Shown here piece by piece: positions 48,979 through 58,738 of a DNA stretch of 64,000 nt. The stretch is taken from NCBI RefSeq assembly GCF_002994745.2, contig NC_037091.1:13702501-13766500 (forward strand), read 5' to 3'. This DNA is from Rosa chinensis. Its lineage: Eukaryota > Streptophyta > Magnoliopsida > Rosales > Rosaceae. Made by a program: the position numbers and the translations under genes. The notes below the pieces were generated by a model that did no database searches, had not been told where the DNA came from, and saw nothing but the letters and a program-made list of their open reading frames with translations. The stretch's first letter is position 1. Every line of letters starts with the position of its first letter.

Positions 48979-51900
48979 TGTCACGCCCCTGATTTTTAAC
49001 ACAAATAAAAATCGATATACAACCCCATAATTATATATGCGTGATCATTCAGCCATCAATACAAATATCCTGGAAACTTTTTCTGTTTAAACCAAATACA
49101 CATTGATGCCCTGAACCCACTATGTCAATATTGACCCACTCCGTAGAGTCATATATTACAAAAGTTTACAAATTAAATTACCGTTAACAAAATAATAGGT
49201 AAATGCTCCTCAGAGCTTACTACAAGCGAAAGTCTTAACAACGGTAAAGTCACAAAATTGGCTTCCTACCGAAATGCTGCCAGTATGCTACCTCAGCTTT
49301 AGCCACGATTTCCCTGACCTGCAGGATTAACCCCTACACCATTCCATTGAATAGTGCATCGGGTTGCCACACAACAAACCCGGTAAGCTTATGAAAGCTC
49401 GTATGAGTAAACTTAAAACTACAAAGCAAAACACATTTCTTAAGTCACCACAACCTAAACAACGATAAGCACACATCTCACACCTACAACCATCAATTCC
49501 ATATCCTTCCATGTCGTGCTTACATAAGTCAACTGGTGACTACAATCTCATGCTCAGGTTCTCAACTAGCTTCCCATTACACAAATTCAATCAAACAAGA
49601 CTTCCTCAAGCAATGTTTGATGCCATTCTAACGCACTACGGAGAATTCCAAATCACACTCATTCCCGCCCCACTGGAAGCTTTTGTCATCAACATGACAT
49701 CAAAGGTGAAAATCAATGAATCACCTTCATATCCTCACCATAGAGTACAATTCGTCACCACTATGGTTCTTAAGATAAATCAAACCATCAATCAATACAA
49801 TCAAGAAGAAACAAGACAATCACATTTCAAAACAAGCAAAACAATTCATGGTAACCCATGCATATAATTTAGTTCAGGAGGTCACACTAAGTCAAGCAAT
49901 TCAAATCATAGTAATCATCGTAATCCCACACTCTGACGTCTGTAGGTAGCCTCGGCCATCACATCAGTCTTCTCGATTATTGTTAACTTAATAACAATTC
50001 AGCTGCGCTACCGAGCAGTCGTCACATTGATCATCGCACAGATTCCACCGGTCATCACACAGATAGCCATCGTCCTACTGATCATCACATAGATTTCGAG
50101 GATCATCACACAAATAGCAATTGTCCAGCTGATCATCACACATATAGCCATTTTCCAGCGGGTCATTACACAGATTTCGCCGGTCATCACTCAGATAGCA
50201 ATCATCACAAAGATTCATCACACTGATTCCAACAATTCATTACACAAATATTCCTACACAAGCTTCACATGACAATCATCACAAAGATTCATCACACTAA
50301 TTCCAATAATTCATTACACAAATATTCCTATACAAGCTTTACATGACAATCATCACAAAGATTCATCACACTGATTCCAACAATTCATTACACAAATATT
50401 CCTACACAAGCTTCACATGGCAATCATCACAAAGATTCATCACACTGATTCCAAAAATTCATTACACATATATTCTTACAAAAACTTTACATGGCAATCA
50501 TCACAAAGATTCATCACACTGATTCCCACAATTCATTACACAAATATTCCTACACAAGCTTTACATGGCAATCATCACAAAGATTCATCAATGCATATAT
50601 ATTTCACGTAAATATATATATACGTAGTCATTCACTTAGGAATACCACTAATACCAACTATAGTCATAGTTAACATAATAGCTCCAAGACAATAGGGTAA
50701 TCTTGCTCATAACAAATATCGATCATGCTCATAACAAATATCGTGAGATTTACTCACCTCAGAATCCCGCTGCGTCTTCACACGTTAACCAAAGCAAGCA
50801 CAATCGCCGCAATCCATTCAACAAGTCCAACAAGCACCTGAACATATAGGGTCTTGATTCAATGCACGAATCACAAAGTGATTAAAGTTTGAAACCCCCG
50901 TTTTGAACCCAAATCCCAATAGTAACTCCAATCGTGGTGAAACTACATCTGAGACCTCCCTAAGTCTCCAGAACACATTCTACGATCGATGTGACAAAAC
51001 CACAAGTCGATCGGATAGTCGAATCCTTACGGATCGATAACCGAAACTATCGAAATCACAAAAACCCTAACATGCTCATACGATCTCCAAAAATTACGTA
51101 TCATATATCAACATGCTCGTATAGACGAGTAGATCGAAATCAGGAATAGAAACTATTCCTAAGGTTGCCGGCAACGGCTGGAAAACACCACCATAGTGGC
51201 GGCGCCGCTGCCAATCTAAAGTCAGAATTTGGCAAAACTTCCAACACCAAAGTTCTTCATCTCAACCCCAATTTCAACTGTCATAACTACAACAAAGTCC
51301 AAATATAAACCAATCGATTGAATTTTACTTTAGAACAAATCGGACCGATTGAAACCCTAAAACTTCAAAGCTTCGATTCGTCCTCCACAAGTGAAATCGC
51401 TCCAAGCCACTTTGGGAGAAGCATCTACGTCATCAGGGCTCCAAAAGCCCTCACGAACCACCGGCTATGGTGGCTTGAATCGCCGACTCTGATCAAGGCA
51501 ATTTGTCCCCGAAGCGGCCTCTTCTCGGACTTTAAACTCTCACCACAGCTCGTCCCACACTGGATGGTTACCATAGACGTGTAGAGGAGATTGAGGCGAA
51601 GAAAGCCCACTTGATTTCACATCCTATGGTGGCCGGAGGAGGAAGAACAAAGCCGGCGAAATGGCTAGGCTGCGCACGGGCTCGGGAGAGAGAGACTGAG
51701 CTCGGGTTTCCTTTTTGGGAAATCTGGGCTCTTTTGCAATTTTCCCAAAAATTTGTCCTTTTATACAAAAATGAAAAGATTTTCCGAAGCTCATAACTTC
51801 CTCATATGAACTCCGATTGAAGGGTTCCGCATGTCCACGAACTCGTATCAACGCGCTCTACGACTTTTGTGAAGGAAGTTTTCAGAGAATACCAACATAA

Positions 51901-52060
51901 AAAAAGTCAACCTTTGCACTCCCCTAAAACCATACTTTTCAAATAATTAATTCGTCCGAAACACTTCCGCTCCGTTTACGAGCCACGAAACCGTCCTATA
52001 ACCACAATTTAGATTCCAATAAATCTTCAAAAAATAATAGTGAATTTTCGGGGTATTACA
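48979..52060 (+). mobile_element. Long solo LTR, 3082 bp, TSD GTAGT/GAAGT
   Basis: The ends TGTCACGCCCCTGATTTTTA and GAATTTTCGGGGTATTACA are flanked by GTAGT (48974-48978) and GAAGT (52061-52065), one mismatch. The paralogous sequence at 56390-56405 is the empty site (AAGTATTAGTACAAA). It is the longest copy of the family and has the shared blocks (CGGTAAGCTT at 49380, TATATATATACGTAGTCATT at 50614, GTGAGATTTACTCACCTC at 50742). It lacks the 30-bp motif array but has a 74-bp array instead. It contains no gene; short ORFs at 49.5 and 51.3-51.85 kb are not conserved across copies in an obvious way. Confidence 0.92.
50199..50592. repeat. 74-bp tandem repeat, about five and a half units
   Basis: CAATCATCACAAAGATTCAT begins units at 50199, 50273, 50347, 50421, 50495 and 50569, an exact 74-bp period. 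Just upstream (about 50030-50195) is a looser array of ATCATCACACAGAT-type ~30-bp units, a counterpart (reversed) of TGTGTGATGA units near 19.6-19.75 kb. Confidence 0.92.
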
Positions 52061-52065
52061 GAAGT

Positions 52066-52870
52066 ACAAACTGTATCGCACAAGTTTATATCTCAAATTT
52101 GATCCCTTGAACCCTAGTACATCAATCTTAGCTCACTCTCAATACTAGGTATAGATATCTCTACAAATTCTACACTCAACACAATGCACTACTATCCTTT
52201 TCTTAAGGTGGATGACGATGATGGCTTCTAGTTTGGGATTGATAACCTAAGCTTAATAATGTGAATCAGTTTTCTATTTTAAGGTCTATGACAATGCTCA
52301 CCACAGAAATTTAATGGCCTCTATTAACAATATTGCCGACCTTTGATAAATACAAGAGGATGAAGAAGAACCCAATGTTCTAGAAATCCTTGCTGGGACC
52401 ATTTTAACATAGCACATGCTCCCTCTCTTCTCTACCATCTGCCCTACCTGAATGTCCTCTAGTGCATTGCATTTGAAAGTCCTCTAGGTATCATCCACCC
52501 ATTATTATTAAAACCATGGCTCTCTTTCTTTCAGAATTCTGATAGGAGATTTAGGACCCAAAATTAGTTGTTGAGAAAGAGCTATTGTTGTCTAATATTA
52601 AATTTATTGTTATAGATTGTCCAAACTAAATGAACTCACGAGTACTTATGATCGACCCCTTTAAATAGTTAGGCTTTGAATAAATACAATTAAGATTGTA
52701 GGACTTTAACTTGTATTCAAAAGGGGGCTAGAAGTCGGGCAACAAATTGTTCAACAATACATAATATCGAGAAAGTAACTAACATACGGAATAACAAACA
52801 TACATAACAATATAGTTAGGTTTTGAATAAATATAATTAAGATTGTAAGACTTTAACCTGTATTCAAAAT
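52066..52870. repeat. Spacer and copy B (first part) of the direct duplication
   Basis: 52066-52440 is AT-rich with no recognised feature. From about 52442 the sequence parallels copy A, without either retroposon, to TTCAAAAT at 52863-52870. There it is interrupted by a 3.3-kb DNA transposon; the continuation is at 56202. Confidence 0.7.
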
Positions 52871-52970
52871 CATTGGCTAAGGACAACTGAGGGCTTATGC
52901 ACCCACTGACTTTTTGTCATAACTCCCATAAGCATAGTTATACTAGCTCATATAGATGATCCGGCGTATA

Positions 52971-55014
52971 CAAAGGCGTAGCTACACACGGACTCTACTG
53001 GGCTACAACCCACCCCAAATTTGAAAAACCATTCATTTATAGCTTAATTTTAGTTTAAAAAATTAAATAGGGCTAAATACTGTTTAGTCCCTGAACTTTT
53101 GCTGAAAAAACACTTCAGTCCCTCGCCTTTTAATTTGACATGTTTACTCCTTGTTCTTTCAGTTTTACACCCAATAGGTCCATTCCGTTAGACTCCGATA
53201 AATTGTACTGTTAACTCCATATTTTAAGGATAAAATTACTATTATAGCCCTAACTTTCTCTTTCTTTAATTTTTTTAATTATTTTTATTCTTCTCTTTTA
53301 TCTTTGCTTTCTTTAATTTTTTTTTTTTTCTCTTTTATTTTTTTCTTTTGATTCGCACCAAGAAATTACTAATTTTTTTAATTGTTTTTATTCTTCTCTT
53401 TAGTTTTTTTAGTTGTTTTTATTATTCTCTTTTATTTTTTCTTCTTTTTTAAGGATAAAAATTACTATTACATTCCACCCCTTGTTTCTTCTGTTATGAC
53501 TAATTTTATTGGTTGTTTGGGTGAGCCGGAGAAGAAAAAATAATCATAACTAATAGGTCCATTATGTTACACTCCGTTAAATTATGCCGTTAACTCTCTA
53601 TTTTAAGGATAAAATTACTATTACAGCCCTAACTTTCTTTTTCTTTAATTATTTTAAATTATTTTTATTCTTCTCTTTTATTTTTTTTCTTCTGATTCAC
53701 ACCAATTCTTTTATAAAGGTTGTATTAAAAGTTATGACTATTTTTTTCTACTCCGCCTCACCTAAATTAACACCCAATAAAATTAGTCATAGCAAAAGAA
53801 ACAAGGGAGGGAATGTAATAGTAATTTTTATCCTTAAAAGAGAAGAAAAAATTAAAGAGAAGAATAAAAATAATTAAAAAATTAGTAATTTTATTGGTGT
53901 GAATCAAAAGAAAAAAAAGAGAAGAATAAAAAAAATTTAAATATTTTAGTAATTTTATTGGTACGAACTAGAAGAAAAAAAAATATAAGAGAAGAATAAA
54001 AAAATTAAAAAAAATTAAAGAAACCAAAAATAAAAGAGAAGAATAAAAAAAATTAGTAATTTTATTGGTACGAATCAGAAAAAAAAAAAAAAAAAAGAGA
54101 AGAATAAAAACAATTAAAAAAATTAAAGAAAGGGAAAGTCAGGGCTATAATAGTCATTTTATTCTAAAAATAGGGAATTAACGGCATAATTTAACTGAGT
54201 CTAATGGAATGGACCTATTGGGTGCAAAACTGAAAGAACAGGGAGTAAACATGTCAAATTTAAAGGCGATGGACTGAAGTGTTTTTTCAGCAAAAGTTCA
54301 GGGATTAAACAGTATTTAGCCCAATTAAATATTAAAAAGTAGCCCACTTCAAATTTCTAAAGTTAGCCCATATGTTAATTTTTTGGGTCATACCTATGTT
54401 ATTTCTTTGCTTGAAGTATTTGATTGTGTTTTATTTTCTATTATGCTTTAAGAGACATATTCGCATAAAAAACTTGCTTTTTTTTTAGGTAAATTAGGTT
54501 AGAATAAGAGTTGGCTGAGAATTATGATACAAATTAAATAATTAAAGATTTTTTGTTCTATTCAAGAGCACAAGATAAAATTTGAGTAGATATGTTCTTT
54601 TGTCTTAGACTTTTGTTATCGAATTTCTATCAAACGATACAATGTTGATTTTTTTGGATCAGTTAGCTATTTGATTATTTCATATGTAATTAATATATGA
54701 TGTGGTTTAATTTAAGGAAAGAATAAAACATGTTACTAGTAAAACTTAAGGGAGGATTCAATGCACCGGCGTGCACTTGCACTGACATAAATGGATGGTT
54801 CATGGTTAGATTATATTAAATACACTCTTAGGTTATTAGTAAAAATATTAATTATAAATATCATCATCTTATAAATGTTGGGTCATTTGCACGGTCGATG
54901 CATAGAATAATTTCCAGTAAAACTTAGGGAAAAAAAATAATTTAAAGCATTAGTAAACTTTTATTAAAAACTTTTTTTAGCCCACCATATTTTAAAATCC
55001 TAGCTCCGCCATTG
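52971..55014. mobile_element. Nested hAT-like element, 2044 bp, TSD GGCGTATA
   Basis: Left end CAAAGGCGTAGCTACACACG, right end inward CAATGGCGGAGCTAGGATTT. They share CAAWGGCGKAGCTA as a terminal inverted repeat. A perfect 8-bp GGCGTATA duplication flanks it (52963-52970, 55015-55022). The interior apart from the MULE is AT-rich and non-coding. Confidence 0.92.
53070..54322. mobile_element. Nested Mutator-like element, 1253 bp, TSD AATTAAATA (innermost)
   Basis: Terminal inverted repeats are long: GGGCTAAATACTGTTTAGTC on the left, its inverse GATTAAACAGTATTTAGCCC on the right, with CCAATAGGTCCATTCCGTTA pairing further in. A perfect 9-bp AATTAAATA duplication flanks it (53061-53069, 54323-54331). 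The interior is made of repeated TTCTCTTTTATTTTT tracts on the left and their complement on the right, so the whole element is nearly fold-back. It is non-coding. Confidence 0.93.
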
Positions 55015-55499
55015 GGCGTATAGATGCCCCCACAGCCCAATGTTTTCAACTCTAAAATAAAGAGATTTGCCCCAGTGCTTCAAATAATATATATATATAT
55101 ATATTACAAATTGATATGACAAGTCCCCAAGTTGCAGGCTTGCAGCAGCCAAAAAGAATTTCTTTTGAACAAAGTGCTATTAAACAACATTTAATCAGAG
55201 AAGAAGGCCAATTAAGGCCTACAAACTTGACTATATTTATTACCTATCAAAGGCTTCCATATTTTCAAAATGAAATAGAGGAATAGGGAGCCACAAAGTT
55301 AATACTAGAAGAGAATTTTGATTTGTCTAGTGGAAATGAAGCACTATCCTCTGTGAGTATGTGTTTCTACTTTTGCGGTTTGAACAATAGTGAAATTTTC
55401 GTCTTCCCTCAATTTTACAATTATTTCTTTCTTTTTATTATCTGGTTGATTTATTTTTAAATGTTTGAGCTATTTTTTCTTTCTTTCTAAGATTGTAAA

Positions 55500-56112
55500 G
55501 TGATTGTATTTTTATTTTTACTAAATACTACTCTTGAGTTGCAGGTGGACGAAGATACTACTCTAATGCTGCAGCACAAGAATGGTAAAATTATAGTTTC
55601 TCCTAAGAAGAAGAAACTTGGGCGCCCTCATGGATGTAAGAACAAGCCCAAAGTGGCTTGGGGCCTTGAATTGGAAGGGCAAGTGAAGAAACCTAGGAAA
55701 TGGAAGAGTAAGGGGGAGACTGTGGGTGTGGGTAGCATGGATGAGGCTGGCATGGTGACGGCGCCCTCTGAAGTGGAGGGTGAGGTGAAGGAAGATGACA
55801 TGAACGGGGAGTCTTCTCCCCTCATGTTGAATGTTATTTAATTTCTTTACAAGGTCGCAAAAATCAATTCCTCTGAGGACTCATTTTACTCTCTTGCTTC
55901 GGGGGTTTTAGATTTTTGTTTGGAATAATGGTGCGTATCGGTATTAAAAGGTGGGTGTACTAGGAGTTTCCTGGGTCTTATTCTTGTTTAGAGTAGGTTT
56001 TAGGGTTCCCTAAGGAACGATTCTTTCTGTCGACCCCATAGGGGTGTTTCGTTTTTGTACTACTTGCTGAATTTTAGATAATGGGTTGACATCTTTTCGT
56101 CAAAAAAAAAAA
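55500..56112 (+). mobile_element. Retroposon-like fragment with AT-hook-like peptide and poly(A)
   Basis: An open frame (to 55841) encodes a basic peptide with KKKKLGRPHGCKNKPK, like the RPRGSKNK AT-hook-type segment seen near the end of some plant L1 ORF1 proteins. It is followed by a ~270-bp untranslated tail ending in an A run (56101-56111). This order suggests a LINE copy lacking its ORF2, or a retroposed transcript. No TSD was identified. Confidence 0.5.
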
Positions 56113-56201
56113 CAACGAATTGTCTCTAATTATCTTGTTTAAATTTTTTAATATATTTTTCATTACACCCCCATATAAATTAAATTCTGGGTCCGCCACT
56201 G

Positions 56202-56405
56202 TTCAAAATAGTGCTCGGAGTCCGGCAACAAATTGTTCAACAGTACGCAATATCGAGAAAGTAATTAACATACGGAATAACAAACATACATAACAATGTA
56301 AGATTTAATGAGGTTACTTCTCACTCATTTTCTTAAGGTAAGTTTATTTAGGTGTGACTTGATCTTTCTTTGCTGTTGAAAATGATAACAAAGTATTAGT
56401 ACAAA
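56202..56405. repeat. Copy B of the duplication, continued
   Basis: From TTCAAAATAGTGCTCGGAGT to AAGTATTAGTACAAA this matches 48784-48978 of copy A (GGCAACAAATTGTTCAACA, ATACGGAATAACAAACATAC, AAGATTTAATGAGGTT). It supplies the empty site for the solo LTR at 48979. Confidence 0.82.
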
Positions 56406-56776
56406 GGGGTTCCATTCCTTCTTCTTCTGTTTTTTTTTTTCCCTTCATTTTTGTTTTCTTTTTATTCATAAAGTGCAAGGATTGGCCAGCTTGAATTATC
56501 TGGGCAGTGACCCAGCAATAAGTGCATCCTAATGAAAAATTAGGAGCCGAATGCAACTAGCCACTACGAATGCAGCAGCCAAACTTGTTAACATTGATTT
56601 CATCGTTGTTCTAGCAGTGGTGTCCTGATCAATGACGGGGCTTAATGAAGGCCCAAAAATAAACCACCATTAATATCAACTGAACCACTAATATCAACTA
56701 ACTAATCAGCTAATCAGATTAGTTAGTGAGGCTATTATGATGAATAAAAGCTTGACCAGGGATTAGGTTTAACTTC
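56406..56776. other. Unassigned non-coding stretch
   Basis: AT-rich with a T homopolymer near 56430. No ORF, inverted repeat with TSD, or RNA gene was recognised. Confidence 0.5.
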
Positions 56777-56789
56777 ATTTCTTTGTATT

Positions 56790-57887
56790 TTGTTTTTTTT
56801 TTGAAAGAAAGAGTTCATACCAAAATTATGACTCTTGTTCATAGATTAGAATAGTACAAAAAAATGGACTACTCTGTATGGACAATGACAGCGCAGAGTA
56901 GTCTATGCTAAAAAAATTACCTCACCTCGTAGGCAATTTATTCTATTTGACCCTATACGCCAAGCACACAATTGTGGTACGCTAACGCCAAATACTTCTA
57001 CAAAGGCTTCTACTAGCATAGACCAAGAAAAAAAACTAACTAAGACAACTAGGCAACTACGAACTCCTTCCCTTCATTAGAATTGGAGCTCGCAATCTTA
57101 CAAGAGTAAATCAATAGCCATAACAGCAAGAACCCAAAAAATAAGTCCAAAACTTGAGATAGGGCCCAAGTCCAATAACCAAACCCTAGCTACAACGTGG
57201 CCCCATAACAAAGCCCAAGCCAGCAATTGACTGGGGTCGCCAGATTTGCAGCGCCGTCTCTCTCCACCCCCTTCCTCCGCCTGAGATCCCGCTGAACCTC
57301 GATTGCGCCGCGGCACTCGAATGATTCCCGCAGCACCACCTGCCATGTTCCTGAACCATGAAGGTTTCAACGACACCAGCAGCCCTGACTGCTCCAGAAA
57401 ACCAAAACAATACCCAACACATCCACTAGAAAGCTTCACCTCATAGGGCCACCACCACTCGACGCTCGAATACCAACCATCACATATGACCTCTTCCAAC
57501 CACCGTCTGGTATAGGAACAAGAAGAGACAGATTGATTCTGCCCACGTTAGTCATTCGCCGCCAAACCAACCCACCGGGAGGCCATCAAGAGTGACCAAC
57601 ATTTGTCCCGACGTCATCAGCCCTAGAGGACAGACACGCTCCAGTGGAAATAGTCTCCATCAGGGGCATAGCAGCCGCAAAGAATCAGAGGGATCCGATT
57701 GAAGTCGGAGCCAAGGAATGAAAAAAGCAGATAAGCAGTAGGAGAAGGGAGCCAATCCCGAGGCGAGCCTGATGCTCTGTGCGAGGGCTGCGACGACCGC
57801 CATCATGATGCTCAGAGTCACTATTCGGCGTTGCTAGGGTTTCACGAGGGAGAAGCAAACGTGCCATATTTGATTTCTCTTTACTTT
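56790..57887 (-). mobile_element. Retroposon insertion, minus strand, perfect 13-bp TSD
   Basis: ATTTCTTTGTATT occurs at 56777-56789 and 57888-57900, a perfect 13-bp duplication. The insert starts on the plus strand with TTG and a T run (poly(A) on the minus strand). The GC-rich body includes a 133-codon minus ORF (57098-57499) without a recognised domain. Long TSD plus poly(A) points to a LINE-mobilised copy, truncated at its 5' end. Similar texture (GGGCCCAA, AGCCCAAGCC) is seen in the 46871-48050 insertion. Confidence 0.82.
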
Positions 57888-57969
57888 ATTTCTTTGTATT
57901 GTTCCATGTTGTGTGTCGAAAATAATTAGTTAGATAATTTTTTTTCTTACATTCCTTTCGGGTTGATCA

Positions 57970-58500
57970 TCTATACTATTATTAAGAGAAGATATTTTGT
58001 TAGCCAAAATCAAAAATTTTGACAGAAATGACCGAAAGTGATTAAAAACTTTGAGAATTAATTAAATCACATGGACAATTATGACAATTACAAATTATAT
58101 TTTTATTAAGAAAAATAAACAAAATAAATCTCACAACCCACTTTTCTCTCCCACTAATTTCTCTCTGCAATAACCGTTTTCTTCCATTGTCTTTTATTTT
58201 TTAATTTCTGAAAAAGAAAATTGAAATACTTTTTTTTTCTTTCTTTTTAAAATACTTGCACATGCAGAACATATGTGGAGGAAGACTAATTATTTATAAT
58301 TTTTCTTATTATTAATGAAATTGTTGTCCCGTGTTTTCTGAAAAAGCTTATGTGACTATGAGGGTTATAAATTATAATTCACCCCTTAAAAAAAATTAAG
58401 GACTTTTGTTGACGAGTTCTATGTTTTTTTTCATAGTCAATTTTTATAAGGTTACCCTAGCCTTTAGGTTTCGGATCAATAAAAATAGTGTATCCTTAAT
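57970..58500 (+). other. AT-rich OSC upstream region, possible Helitron 5' end
   Basis: The string TCTATACTATTATTAAGAG at 57971 resembles the 5' terminus of many plant Helitrons (TC then TATACTA-type ends). I could not identify a convincing hairpin plus CTRR 3' end downstream, so this is only a candidate. The rest to 58650 is AT-rich non-coding DNA and presumably distal promoter of the second OSC. Confidence 0.3.
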
Positions 58501-58654
58501 CATAATTACTTTGTGGGAGGGCCACTGATTAGGATGGACAGATGGATTAATTGAGGATCATGTGCCAATGTGCCATTGGACAAAACAAAAATCAACAGTC
58601 TGAAAACATATGGATGGCATGGGGTACTTTGGTAATCCTATCACCTGCAAAATG

Positions 58655-58664
58655 TATATAAATA
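58655..58664 (+). promoter_or_regulatory. TATA box of OSC copy 2
   Basis: TATATAAATA lies 75-85 bp upstream of the ATG at 58739, leaving room for a start site about 30 bp downstream and a short leader of about 50 bp. Confidence 0.65.
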
Positions 58665-58738
58665 AGCTCGTGTGATAAACTTATCATCCTCACAAATTCA
58701 CAATCACTCACATTAAACATACTATTTGGCCATCAAAA

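Larger units (their letters stand above)
52871..56201. mobile_element. hAT-like insertion, 3331 bp, 8-bp TSD TTCAAAAT (outermost of three)
   Basis: A perfect 8-bp duplication TTCAAAAT (52863-52870, 56202-56209) brackets the insertion. The right end, read inward, is CAGTGGCGGACCCAGAATTT, a common plant hAT terminus; the left end CATTGGCTAAGGAC matches it only weakly. Copy A (48780-48800) shows the uninterrupted target, TGTATTCAAAATAGTGCTCG. It contains a second hAT-like element, a MULE and a retroposon. No transposase was found. Confidence 0.8.

Noticed and set aside
57098..57499. 133-codon minus-strand open frame
   Set aside because: Falls wholly inside an insertion with a 13-bp target duplication and shows no domain; not called as a gene.
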